From: Paenibacillus sp. ACRRY
GTDB lineage: Bacteria; Bacillota; Bacilli; Paenibacillales; Paenibacillaceae
Reading direction: 5' to 3'
Assembly (NCBI RefSeq): GCF_022346995.1
Contig: NZ_JAKRNM010000005.1
Coordinates: forward strand, 248,001-312,000
Length of the DNA stretch: 64,000 bases
Within the stretch, counting starts at the first letter, position 1. Each line of letters begins with the position of its first letter. Shown here in pieces: positions 9,177 through 17,698 of this stretch. A program made the translations under genes and the position numbers. The notes under the pieces are model-generated. The model was not told the origin of the DNA, searched no databases, and was given only the letters and a program-made list of their open reading frames with translations.

Positions 9177-10181
9177 GTGGCTTCTATCCATGATGTGGCC
9201 AAAGAAGCGGGCGTATCTGTTGCAACCGTTTCCAAAGTGCTGAACGATTATCCCGATGTAAGTGACAAAACTCGCAAAAAAGTCAATATAGCCATCGAAC
9301 TATTGAAATATCAACCGAATGTAGTGGCTCGCGGACTTGTAAAACGCCGTTCTTGGACGGTAGGGGTGCTGCTCACGGTTCCCTTTACCAATCCGTTTGT
9401 TTCAGAATTGCTGGAAGGTATCAAGACAGCACTGGAGAATAGCGGTTATGATCTTGTCCGTTTGTCCACACGTTTCGACGATCCGGGATACTCGTTTATC
9501 AAACATTGCCGCAGCCGGAATGTGGATGGCGTTGTTGTGTTCGGAGAAGGAAGAGACAACAAAAGTATCGAGGAATTGGTTCAAGCAGAGATCCCGACCA
9601 TGTTTATTGACACGGATTTGTTTGGCAAACGGGCCGGGTATATTACTACGGATAATTCCAATGCCATTGCAATGAGCGTCAAGCATTTGCATGAGCTGGG
9701 CCATCACAAGATAGCCTATATTTCGGGTACACTGGGACCTGCTGTAGCCAATCTTCGGCTGGAAGGCTACCGTGAAGGACTGCGCGAATGCGGTATTCCG
9801 TATTCCACAGTTTATCTCGAAGTATGTGATTATTCCTTCGAAGAGGGAAGTAAGGCAGCACGGCGATTGCTGGCATTGAAAGATCAACCAACAGGGATCG
9901 TCTGCGCTTCAGACATGGCTGCATTCGGTGCGATTCATGAAATTGAGAAACACGGTCTAAGCGTGCCTGAGGACATTTCGGTCGTTGGCTTCGACAATAC
10001 GTATTACGCTCAGGTATTTAAGCCTGGATTAACTACGATTAATCAAAACATCTATTCTATCGGCATCAAGTCGATTGAGTATTTGATTGCGATGATTGAA
10101 AACCCGGATTACTCTCCGCCGGTTGTTACGGAGCCGTCCAATCTGGTTGTCCGGCAGACCACTGCACCTGTCAAAGAGTGA
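9177..10181 (+). CDS. LacI/GalR-family transcriptional regulator
   Basis: The 334-residue protein starts at GTG 9177, preceded by GAGGTGATCAG. Residues 1-55 form the LacI-type HTH and hinge (ASIHDVAKEAGVSVATVSKV then LNDYPDVSDKTRKKV). The rest is a periplasmic-binding-protein-like ligand domain (VGVLLTVPFTNPFVSELLEGI; PTGIVCASDMAAFGAIH; ISVVGFDNTYYAQVFKPGLTT). Such regulators usually repress sugar-use operons, but no transport or catabolic genes adjoin it, so the target is unknown. A TATAAT at 9096-9101 may be its -10; the -35 is weak. Confidence 0.9.
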   Translation: MASIHDVAKEAGVSVATVSKVLNDYPDVSDKTRKKVNIAIELLKYQPNVVARGLVKRRSWTVGVLLTVPFTNPFVSELLEGIKTALENSGYDLVRLSTRFDDPGYSFIKHCRSRNVDGVVVFGEGRDNKSIEELVQAEIPTMFIDTDLFGKRAGYITTDNSNAIAMSVKHLHELGHHKIAYISGTLGPAVANLRLEGYREGLRECGIPYSTVYLEVCDYSFEEGSKAARRLLALKDQPTGIVCASDMAAFGAIHEIEKHGLSVPEDISVVGFDNTYYAQVFKPGLTTINQNIYSIGIKSIEYLIAMIENPDYSPPVVTEPSNLVVRQTTAPVKE

Positions 10182-10189
10182 CGGTCGCG

Positions 10190-10220
10190 AATAAGCACAG
10201 CCGCTCTGGCTGTGCTTATT
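10190..10220 (+). terminator. perfect 13-bp inverted repeat after the LacI-type gene
   Basis: AATAAGCACAGCC and GGCTGTGCTTATT are perfectly complementary around a 5-nt loop, nine bases past the stop. There is only a weak U tract (TTATT), so it is a likely but not classical terminator. Confidence 0.6.
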
Positions 10221-10337
10221 GAGTGTGTAAAACGAGAGAAGACTACATAGATGCCCTTAAGGAATCTTCATGTTCAATGGCTTCATTCTTGAAGTTTAAA
10301 TACCTGTATTAATGGTCCGTATTACTGGAAAAAAGTG

Positions 10338-10366
10338 TTGATTTCCGTCACTAGGACGTTTAGACT
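10338..10366 (+). promoter_or_regulatory. possible sigma-A promoter for the GGDEF-EAL leader
   Basis: TTGATT (10338-10343), 17 nt, TAGACT (10361-10366). Each box matches 4 of 6 positions, so this is tentative. It would give a leader of about 165 nt. Confidence 0.35.
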
Positions 10367-10444
10367 ATAAACATCACTATTAACGGGTTTCTGATGTATG
10401 ACTGCCGTGCTATGAAAGCTGGTGGTCACGAGTCAAAATGAAAC

Positions 10445-10490
10445 GAAGGGAGTGCCTGTCACCCGGACAGTGCACTGCCTTCTTTTTTAC
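10445..10490 (+). terminator. terminator hairpin inside the 5' leader of the MHYT-GGDEF-EAL gene (candidate attenuator)
   Basis: GAAGGGAGTGCCTGTC pairs with GGACAGTGCACTGCCTTC (one mismatch, one bulge), followed directly by TTTTTT. It ends about 50 nt before the GTG start of the downstream gene and more than 220 nt after the upstream gene's own hairpin, so it appears to sit in the leader of the next gene. The leader ahead of it (about 10373-10440) does not match a riboswitch I can name. Confidence 0.65.
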
Positions 10491-10536
10491 ATTATGCCTA
10501 CATACAAGATACTTCCCGGTTGAAAGGAAAGACAGA

Positions 10537-13017
10537 GTGGAACACCTACATGGAACGTATAACTTGGAACTGGTTGTTTTATCTTACATTATTGCTGCTC
10601 TTGCATCATACGCTGCACTTGACCTTGCTGGCCGGGTAAGCTTGGCAAAAGGAATATCTAGAAGGATATGGCTTGCCAGCGGAGCCATGTCCATGGGGCT
10701 TGGCATCTGGTCCATGCATTTTGTGGGCATGCTGGCTTTTGTTCTTCCCATGCACGTGTCCTATTCCATGGACAAAGTCGTCCTGTCCGTCCTGCTCGCG
10801 GTTGCTGCATCAGGGATTGCGTTACACATTGCAGGCCGGAAATCGGGCAGTGGGCGCCAGATTGTTGTCGCCGGTCTGCTCATGACTGCGGGCATCACCA
10901 GCATGCACTATGTGGGTATGGCTGCCATGTCCGTTCCAATCAGTTACGAGGCAGACATGGTGTTTGCTTCTGTACTCATCGCAGCAGGTGCCTCCTTTGC
11001 AGCACTATGGCTTATGTTTTATTTGAGCCAGCACCGGACGCGGTTTACATGGGTTTACAAATTGGGCAGTGGGCTCATTATGGGGCTGGGAATTACAGGT
11101 ATGCATTACACAGGGATGTCCGCTGCGCAATTTCATCAGCATTCGCATGCACAGATGGTAACTTCCATGATGCAGATTGAACCGGGGTTATTGGCGTACC
11201 TGGTTGCAGCAGGTACGTTCCTTACTCTTGGATTGACACTCTTTGGCATTTATATCAATCAACGAATGTCCATGAAAGATCAGCGAATTCGTGAAAATGA
11301 GCAGTGGTATCAAGCTCTGTATGAGAACCATTCAGACGCCATTATATCGGTAAACAATGAGGGAATTGTCAAAGGATTAAATGCGGCAGTTACGCGTATT
11401 ACAGGATATCCGGAGCGACTGGTGATTAATCGTTCTCTGGATGAAATATCGAAGCATATTGATATCCACTGGAGTTCGAATCAGCTTCAAAGCTTGGATT
11501 TATCGGGTGCAAGCCTGGAACAACGTTATTATACGGCAAGTATGAAAGGGATTCATGGACAGCACTTGGATTTAAGCATTAGTGTAGTACCTGTTTTGAT
11601 TGAAGGCAGCGATGTTGGCAGCCATATTTTGATCAAGGATATTACCGAGGAGAAGCAGGCACAGGAGATGATTCGTCATCAGGCCACACATGATCCGCTT
11701 ACCGGCCTGCCAAACAGACGTAAACTGGATGAGGTTTTGGCTGAAACAATTGCAACTTCCGTGATATCCAATCATTCGTTCGCCGTAATGGTGATGGATA
11801 TCGACCGTTTCAAAATGATCAATGATTCACTGGGCCATTCCATTGGAGATGTTTTTCTTAGGGAGGTCAGCGACCGAATTCTTAAGGCAATCCGTGCATC
11901 CGATCCTAAAGGCATGGATAACGTGATGCTGGCCCGAATGGGTGGTGACGAATTCACACTCGTCGTCATGAACGAGCAGGGGAATGAGGAACGTGTGGCG
12001 AGCTTGGCAGAGCAAATTGTTGGAGCCATCCAATTACCGTACCGGTTAAAAGAGAATGATTTTTACGTTACAGCCAGTATCGGTATTGCCATGTACCCGG
12101 AACATGGAACGGAAGTGGATACCCTGTTGAAGCATGCGGACACTGCCATGTATGAAGTGAAGAAAAATGGCAAAAACGGATTTCAGTTCTATACCACACA
12201 ACTGGATTCCGAATTGTATGAGCGGATTGAGCTGGAGGGATATCTGCGCAAAGCGCTTGAACGCGATGAATTGCTCCTGTATTACCAGCCGCAGATTCGC
12301 ACAGCAGATAGCCGGATGATCGGCGTGGAAGCCCTGATTCGCTGGAATCATCCACATAAGGGGATTTTGTCACCAAATTTGTTCATTCCCATTGCCGAGG
12401 AAACGGGTATCATCTATGACATAGGGAACTGGACGCTGCGGGAAGCCTGCAGGCAGATGAAACAATGGCATGCCAGCGGCGGTCCGTTGATTCCGGTGTC
12501 AGTAAACCTGTCGAGCCAGCAATTCCATCAGTCCAATCTCGTGGAGCAAGTTCAGAATGCCCTGGCAGAAACAGGGCTGGAAGCCCGCTACCTGGAACTT
12601 GAAATTACGGAAAGCATGATGATGGATGCTTCCGTCTCAACAGGCATTCTGAATGAACTTACTTCACTCGGAGTCAAGATTAGTCTGGATGACTTCGGTA
12701 CAGGGTACAGCTCGCTGAGTTACCTGAAGCATTTTCCGATTCATAAGCTGAAGATCGACCGTTCGTTTGTTACAGACATCACCGAGAATCAGAGTGACCA
12801 GGCGATTGTCGGGACCATTATCACCATGGCACAGAATCTGAAGATGGATGTTATTGCAGAAGGCATTGAGACCAAAGGACAATTGGATATCCTGATGCAG
12901 AACGACTGCCGGGAAATTCAGGGATATTACTTTAGCCGTCCATTGCCAGCAAGTGAAGTGGAACAAGATTTCTTTGTTCCGCTGCGCCTGCCGGGAAATC
13001 CCATCATTCTTGGATAA
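10537..13017 (+). CDS. MHYT-PAS-GGDEF-EAL cyclic-di-GMP turnover protein
   Basis: The product has 826 residues. I chose GTG 10537 (MEHLHGTYNLELVV) because AAAGGA precedes it by 8 nt and MHYT proteins typically start this way; the upstream ATG at 10438 lies inside the leader terminator. Residues 10-240 form a seven-helix MHYT sensor with three motifs (SMHFVGM, SMHYVGM, GMHYTGMS). A PAS domain follows (about 255-375). The GGDEF domain is intact (MGGDEF, about residue 467), and so is the EAL domain (VEALIRW, about residue 596; DDFGTGYSSL). Both synthesis and hydrolysis of c-di-GMP are therefore possible. MHYT domains are proposed to sense O2, CO or NO through copper. Confidence 0.93.
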   Translation: MEHLHGTYNLELVVLSYIIAALASYAALDLAGRVSLAKGISRRIWLASGAMSMGLGIWSMHFVGMLAFVLPMHVSYSMDKVVLSVLLAVAASGIALHIAGRKSGSGRQIVVAGLLMTAGITSMHYVGMAAMSVPISYEADMVFASVLIAAGASFAALWLMFYLSQHRTRFTWVYKLGSGLIMGLGITGMHYTGMSAAQFHQHSHAQMVTSMMQIEPGLLAYLVAAGTFLTLGLTLFGIYINQRMSMKDQRIRENEQWYQALYENHSDAIISVNNEGIVKGLNAAVTRITGYPERLVINRSLDEISKHIDIHWSSNQLQSLDLSGASLEQRYYTASMKGIHGQHLDLSISVVPVLIEGSDVGSHILIKDITEEKQAQEMIRHQATHDPLTGLPNRRKLDEVLAETIATSVISNHSFAVMVMDIDRFKMINDSLGHSIGDVFLREVSDRILKAIRASDPKGMDNVMLARMGGDEFTLVVMNEQGNEERVASLAEQIVGAIQLPYRLKENDFYVTASIGIAMYPEHGTEVDTLLKHADTAMYEVKKNGKNGFQFYTTQLDSELYERIELEGYLRKALERDELLLYYQPQIRTADSRMIGVEALIRWNHPHKGILSPNLFIPIAEETGIIYDIGNWTLREACRQMKQWHASGGPLIPVSVNLSSQQFHQSNLVEQVQNALAETGLEARYLELEITESMMMDASVSTGILNELTSLGVKISLDDFGTGYSSLSYLKHFPIHKLKIDRSFVTDITENQSDQAIVGTIITMAQNLKMDVIAEGIETKGQLDILMQNDCREIQGYYFSRPLPASEVEQDFFVPLRLPGNPIILG

Positions 13018-13040
13018 GTAAGTTTGTTTAGATATGCCAA

Positions 13041-13083
13041 GCGGCAAGTCCCCGCCATCTGCCAGGGACTTGCCGCTTTTTTT
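13041..13083 (+). terminator. intrinsic terminator after the GGDEF-EAL gene
   Basis: GCGGCAAGTCCC (13041-13052) and GGGACTTGCCGC (13065-13076) pair perfectly over 12 bp, followed by TTTTTTT. Confidence 0.88.
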
Positions 13084-13107
13084 GGTACGCTTTTATATAG
13101 AAGAAAC

Positions 13108-14544
13108 CTACATAAATTTCCGGTGGTGCTTCTTGCCGTCATAGGTGAACCAGATTGGTTTATCCTCGACTCGGGTTTCCAGATGAACCGTTCGCCCCCA
13201 GAGCCGGTACAGATAAGGGAGGGTGCGCTCCATATACTTCAGGTCCAGCTCGATACCTTCGTACTGGTGCTTCAGCACAAGTTCACCTGTCCGCAGGTAA
13301 TCGGCGTCTTGAACGACCAGGTACGGAGATCCTCCGTTAATACGAGAGAATACAAGTTGATCGCGTATGTTTTCCCAGGACTTGTCGGTGATTTTCCAGT
13401 CCGGGCCTTTTTTCTCGAATACATAGAGATCCAGATCTTCAGTCAGCTGCTTCGTCATGTAATTTCGGATGAAGGAGGTATCGGAATCGAATTCGCGAAC
13501 CTCGAACATTTTGGCACGGCCCTGACCCGTTTTGCGGCCAAAGCGCTCCTGCTCTTCCCTGGATGGATGATCCCAGCGGCGTTCAATATCTTCAAAAATT
13601 TTCAGCCCCAGATAGTACGGATTCAAACTTTGTTTGGATGGCTGCACCACGGAAGAATTCAATTTGGCAAATTCAATGGTATCTTCACTACTCAGGTCGA
13701 GCTCGCGTATAATGCGTTGATGCCAGTAGGAAGCCCAGCCCTCGTTCATGATCTTGGTTTCCATCTGCGGCCAGAAATACAACATCTCTTCACGCATCAT
13801 ACTCATAATATCCCGCTGCCAATCCGTCAGCACTTCCGAGAACTCCTGAACAAACCACATGATGTCCTTTTCCGGCTCGGGCGGGAAGTGATGGACCTGT
13901 ATTCCTTCGGATGGAGCTTCCTCTTTCTGCATATCGTCAAGCGACCATAAGTCGTCATATCGACCTTCTGGACGTGGTGCCTTTTCGCCACGCTGCTCCC
14001 GCATTTTCATCTCCATATAACGTTGTTTGTCCAAATGACGGGGTTTGATGAGTTGAGGGTCCACATGTTCCTGAATGGCGATAACGGCATCGATGAATGA
14101 CTCAACAGCTTCGGTTCCGTACTCCATTTCGTAGTTGCTGATCCGATCCGCCGTGGCGGCCATGCTTTCGACCATATTGCGGTTTGATTTGGAGAAACGG
14201 GCATTGTTTTTGAAGAAGTCACAGTGCGCGAGCACGTGGGCCACGATCAACTTGTTCTGAATCAGGGAATTGCCATCCAACAGGAAGGCATAGCAAGGGT
14301 TGGAGTTAATGACGAGCTCATAAATTTTACTAAGCCCAAAATCATACTGCATCTTCATCTTGTGAAACGTTTTGCCAAAGCTCCAGTGACTGAACCGGGT
14401 TGGCATCCCGTAGGCTCCGAAGGTATAAATGATGTCTGATGGGCAGATCTCATAACGCATCGGATAGTAATCCAGGCCGAATCCATCGGCAATCTCCATT
14501 ATCTCGGCAATGGCGTATTCAAGGTCGCGGATTTCATCTGTCAT
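13108..14544 (-). CDS. spoVR: stage V sporulation protein R (SpoVR)
   Basis: The 478-residue protein matches SpoVR over full length. Conserved features include [30 protein letters not shown] near the N-terminus (given here as adjoining motifs at about 25-55), [19 protein letters not shown], and [12 protein letters not shown] in the middle. In B. subtilis SpoVR is needed for normal spore cortex formation, and homologues cluster with yhbH and prkA. The start ATG overlaps the yhbH stop (ATGA, 14541-14544), so the two are translationally coupled and read as one minus-strand unit. No own promoter is seen. Confidence 0.94.
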   Translation of the reverse strand: MTDEIRDLEYAIAEIMEIADGFGLDYYPMRYEICPSDIIYTFGAYGMPTRFSHWSFGKTFHKMKMQYDFGLSKIYELVINSNPCYAFLLDGNSLIQNKLIVAHVLAHCDFFKNNARFSKSNRNMVESMAATADRISNYEMEYGTEAVESFIDAVIAIQEHVDPQLIKPRHLDKQRYMEMKMREQRGEKAPRPEGRYDDLWSLDDMQKEEAPSEGIQVHHFPPEPEKDIMWFVQEFSEVLTDWQRDIMSMMREEMLYFWPQMETKIMNEGWASYWHQRIIRELDLSSEDTIEFAKLNSSVVQPSKQSLNPYYLGLKIFEDIERRWDHPSREEQERFGRKTGQGRAKMFEVREFDSDTSFIRNYMTKQLTEDLDLYVFEKKGPDWKITDKSWENIRDQLVFSRINGGSPYLVVQDADYLRTGELVLKHQYEGIELDLKYMERTLPYLYRLWGRTVHLETRVEDKPIWFTYDGKKHHRKFM

Positions 14545-15707
14545 CTTACGCTGCCTCCTTCCCGTTTCTGGAAAAAGCTGCGCAAAGCTTTGTACACTTC
14601 GCCTTTTTCTTTGATCACATAGTACATAAACTGATCCATCTTAATATGACGGTAAGCCGACATTAATGTACTGCTGCGGTTATATTGATTGACCTCTCCA
14701 TATCCAAACATGTTGCTGCGCTTCATTAACTCACCAATCAGTTTCACGCAGCGTTCATTATCCGAGGTAAGGTTATCCCCATCTGAGAAATGAAACGGAT
14801 AGATGTTGTAGCTGGAAGGAGGGTAACGCCGATCAATGATATCAAGAGCCTTCATATATACAGAGGAGCAGATCGTTCCTCCGCTCTCGCCGCGAGTGAA
14901 AAATTCTTCTTCCGTTACTTCTTTGGCTTCAGTGTGATGGGCCAGAAATACAATTTCAACCTTCTCGTACTGGCGGCGCAGAAAACGTGTCATCCAGAAG
15001 AAGAAACTGCGAGCGCAGTACTTTTCAAATGAACCCATAGATCCTGAAGTATCCATCATGGCGATAATGACGGCGTTGGACTGCGGAATAATTTTGTCTT
15101 CCCATGTCTTGTAACGCAGGTCATCCGGACTGATATGGTGAATACCGGGATTCCCGGTTGTGGCATTGCGCCGAAGGTTTTCAAGGATGGTTCGTTTCTT
15201 GTCAATGTTGGACTGCATGCCTTTTTTGCGGATATCATTGAATACCACGGTATGTGTTTCAATCTGATCCTTGTCTTTCTGCTTCAGATCCGGAAGCTCA
15301 AGTTCAGAGAACAGCATATCTTCCAGTTCTTCAATACTGACTTCGGCTTCTACGATATCATGACCAGGCTGATCTCCGGCTTTTTCGCCTTTGCCCGGTT
15401 TTTGTGAGGCAGGATCACGACCGATGACATCTCCGACCTGACTGTCACCGTCACCTTGACCGACATGTTTTTGCTTTTGGTAGTTATACACAAAACGGTA
15501 CTCATCCAGACTGCGGATTGGTACCTTGATGATTTGTTGTCCATCGGACATGATAATATTTTCTTCCGTAATCAGATCAGGCAGATTTTGCTTAATGACA
15601 TCTTTAACCTTTTGCTGATGGCGCTGCTGGTCCTGGTACCCTTTGCGGTGAAGCGACCAATCTTCCCGGGATACGACGAACGAGTAAGGCTGGTGTGAAT
15701 TTGACAT
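14541..15707 (-). CDS. yhbH: YhbH family sporulation protein (DUF444)
   Basis: The product has 388 residues from ATG 15707 ([16 protein letters not shown]), preceded by GGGGGGTGCC; the ATG at 15722 has no ribosome site. The C-terminal half is a von Willebrand A-like fold with a metal-site motif ([14 protein letters not shown]). The middle contains a Gly/Lys-rich linker ([14 protein letters not shown]). Family knowledge: DUF444 proteins accompany PrkA and SpoVR in sporulating and stress-responding bacteria. It is the first gene of the yhbH-spoVR unit. A sigma-E-like promoter is suggested at 15758-15785. Confidence 0.93.
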   Translation of the reverse strand: MSNSHQPYSFVVSREDWSLHRKGYQDQQRHQQKVKDVIKQNLPDLITEENIIMSDGQQIIKVPIRSLDEYRFVYNYQKQKHVGQGDGDSQVGDVIGRDPASQKPGKGEKAGDQPGHDIVEAEVSIEELEDMLFSELELPDLKQKDKDQIETHTVVFNDIRKKGMQSNIDKKRTILENLRRNATTGNPGIHHISPDDLRYKTWEDKIIPQSNAVIIAMMDTSGSMGSFEKYCARSFFFWMTRFLRRQYEKVEIVFLAHHTEAKEVTEEEFFTRGESGGTICSSVYMKALDIIDRRYPPSSYNIYPFHFSDGDNLTSDNERCVKLIGELMKRSNMFGYGEVNQYNRSSTLMSAYRHIKMDQFMYYVIKEKGEVYKALRSFFQKREGGSVR

Positions 15708-15757
15708 GTAGGCACCCCCCATTGATTACGCGGCACAGTTTGGCCTGTCGGTAATTA

Positions 15758-15785
15758 AGTATATTCACCGGCGGGGACGATATGT
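15758..15785 (-). promoter_or_regulatory. possible sigma-E promoter of yhbH-spoVR
   Basis: On the minus strand ACATATC (15785-15779) and AATATACT (15765-15758) are 13 nt apart. They partly match the sigma-E boxes KMATATT and CATACAnT, about 50 nt ahead of the yhbH start. In B. subtilis yhbH belongs to the sigma-E regulon, which supports the call; the match itself is imperfect. Confidence 0.3.
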
Positions 15786-15967
15786 GATGCGAGAGGAGAT
15801 AAAATGATACAATTTAAGCGACTGCGTTTTTGATAACAGCTCAAAATGCCTGATGCAACGGGAACTTTTTACAGAAACGATGAACATGTATGACAAACTT
15901 CCTTTAAAATAAGGACAGGCATTGAATTGGCATTCTGTCTAGAATGCATGAAAAGGAAGGATTCTAC

Positions 15968-17299
15968 TTGGATAAACGGGCCGTTAAAGCTTGGATTATG
16001 TACGACTGGGCCAATTCTGCATACGCGACCACGGTACTGGCCGCCGTACTTCCGGTCTTCTATGCTTCGGTAGCTGCGGCAACGCTGGATGCTGACACAG
16101 CGGCATCTTACCTGGCCTATACGCACTCGGTCGGGATGTTATGTGTGGCCTTGTTAACCCCGCTGCTGGGAGCGTTGTCGGATCTGTCTGGCCGCAAAGG
16201 GGATTTTCTACGCGTATTTGCTATCACGGGAATGATTGCAACACTTGGCTTCAGTAAGGTTGGAGAAGGGGACTGGCTGCTGGCTTCCGCCTTGCTTGTG
16301 ATCTCGACCATTGGATTTGCTGGCGGGAATACTTTCTATGATGCAATGCTGCCTGATCTGGTGTCTGCGGAACGCAGGGATATGATTTCATCCAAAGGGT
16401 ATGCGTATGGTTACATTGGCGGTGGATTACTGCTGGCAGTCAACATGCTCATGATTCAGCAGCCTGGTTGGTTCGGGATGGGAAGTACGCTGGCAGGTAC
16501 CAGACTTGCTTTTATCTCTGTAGCGCTCTGGTGGCTGTTATTCTCCATTCCGCTATTTCGTCATGCTCCCCGCCGCCCTGCGGCACCGGATATGCCTGGA
16601 TCGTGGAAGGGGTACGCAGAGGTAGGGATACGAAGATTGCGCCAAACCTTTCGCCAAATGCTTCGTTTTCCCCAGTTGATACGAATGCTGGTGGCTTTTT
16701 GGTTTTTTAATGATGGGATCAATACGATTATTCTAATGGCGACCATCTATGGGACAAGTATTGGCATTGGGACAGCCGATCTGATGCTTGCGCTGCTGCT
16801 TACCCAATTTATCGGTTTTCCATGCACCTTGCTGCTTGGCGCATGGGCGCAGCGCTGGGGAGCGAAGCGGATATTGATGTTGAGTCTGTCCATCTACGTG
16901 TGTATTGTCATCCTCGGTTATTTCATGACAGAAGCCATCCATTTTTACTTGCTTGCCGGACTGGTTGGCGTAGTGCAAGGCGTCAGTCAATCGACTGCCC
17001 GTTCATTGTTTAGCAACCTAATGCCTTCAGGCAGGACAGGGGAGTATTTTGGCTTTGTTAACATCACCGGCAAATTTTCATCCATTTTCGGCCCGTTTGT
17101 TTTTGGCTGGGTGGGCCAGATTACGGGTTCAAGCAGGTGGGGCATTCTTTCCCTGCTCTTTTTCTTCCTTGCGGGTATGGCCGTTCTAATGACAGTTAAA
17201 GTGAAGCAAGGCATGAACGACGCACTTGAGGCAGATCAGGAAGAAGGCCGTATTTTGGGATCCGTTATCCCTTCTCCTGGAGTGAACGCCAAGGCATAG
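15968..17299 (+). CDS. MFS transporter, UMF1 (vacuole effluxer Atg22-like) family
   Basis: The product has 443 residues with about 12 membrane segments. I prefer TTG 15968 (MDKRAVKAWIMYDWANSAYA) over ATG 15944, because AAGGAAGG lies 8 nt before the TTG, the ATG has no ribosome site, and UMF1 proteins normally start just before KAWxxYDWANSA. Other landmarks are LTPLLGALSDLSGRKGDFL (the loop 2-3 motif) and GVVQGVSQSTARSLFSNLMP (the repeat in the second half). Family knowledge: bacterial members are MFS permeases with unknown substrates. It is a single gene with a terminator at 17352-17390. Confidence 0.88.
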   Translation: MDKRAVKAWIMYDWANSAYATTVLAAVLPVFYASVAAATLDADTAASYLAYTHSVGMLCVALLTPLLGALSDLSGRKGDFLRVFAITGMIATLGFSKVGEGDWLLASALLVISTIGFAGGNTFYDAMLPDLVSAERRDMISSKGYAYGYIGGGLLLAVNMLMIQQPGWFGMGSTLAGTRLAFISVALWWLLFSIPLFRHAPRRPAAPDMPGSWKGYAEVGIRRLRQTFRQMLRFPQLIRMLVAFWFFNDGINTIILMATIYGTSIGIGTADLMLALLLTQFIGFPCTLLLGAWAQRWGAKRILMLSLSIYVCIVILGYFMTEAIHFYLLAGLVGVVQGVSQSTARSLFSNLMPSGRTGEYFGFVNITGKFSSIFGPFVFGWVGQITGSSRWGILSLLFFFLAGMAVLMTVKVKQGMNDALEADQEEGRILGSVIPSPGVNAKA

Positions 17300-17351
17300 T
17301 GGATCAATAGAACATAATCTTTTTTTGAAAACAAATAATGAAAAATAGCTG

Positions 17352-17390
17352 CTCCGGAACTGTTTATCAGAAACAGATTCGGAGTTTTTT
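17352..17390 (+). terminator. intrinsic terminator after the UMF1 transporter
   Basis: CTCCGGAACTGTTT (17352-17365) pairs with AAACAGATTCGGAG (17371-17384) with a small internal loop, followed by TTTTTT. Confidence 0.85.
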
Positions 17391-17507
17391 CATGTTTGCG
17401 CACAGTCATATTTCGTAGGGACAGTGGAATAAGTATGGAGTGCTGAGTTGTCGGTGGAGGAAAATAGTGTACGGAAAAGGAAATTATGAAAAAGTGAAAA
17501 TAAAAGA

Positions 17508-17560
17508 TTGACATGATACATTTTGTATCATAGAGTAAAACTATGAATACAAACCGTATC
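17508..17560 (+). promoter_or_regulatory. lasso-cluster promoter with two ATACA-N4-GTATC operator-like repeats
   Basis: TTGACA (17508-17513) and TAGAGT (17531-17536) are 17 nt apart. A perfect palindrome, ATGATACA-TTT-TGTATCAT (17513-17531), fills the spacer. A second element with the same ATACA-N4-GTATC core lies at 17547-17560, centred 31 bp (three helical turns) downstream, around the likely transcription start. This arrangement suggests a dimeric regulator binding both sites. The predicted leader before the first gene is about 130 nt. Confidence 0.6.
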
Positions 17561-17632
17561 TGAAAGATGTCGAAACATCATAGAATTGAACTTGTGCATC
17601 TTCTGTTTCGTCAAAAAAAGGATGAGAATTCG

Positions 17633-17698
17633 ATGACCAACTGCATGCTCATTATATCGGACAGAGGAGGGGATGCCGGTGGTAGATGTTCAAGGTAA
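17633..17698 (+). CDS. possible 21-codon leader ORF overlapping the sulfotransferase start
   Basis: ATG 17633 follows AAAAAAAGGATGAG and opens a 21-codon frame (starts MTNCMLIISDRG, ends GGRCSR) that runs past the sulfotransferase start in another frame and stops at 17698. The ribosome site is good, and the overlap would allow translational coupling. It is not conserved with anything I recognise and could be chance. Confidence 0.25.
   Translation: MTNCMLIISDRGGDAGGRCSR

Noticed and set aside
10373-10440. GEMM-I c-di-GMP riboswitch in the GGDEF-EAL leader
   Set aside because: The context fits and an AAAGC segment occurs, but the conserved GEMM motifs (CACAGGGCAAACC and the GNRA tetraloop receptor) are missing.
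13024-13950. 308-codon open frame on the plus strand
   Set aside because: It runs antisense through spoVR, which has full-length family similarity; the plus frame has no ribosome site and unnatural composition.
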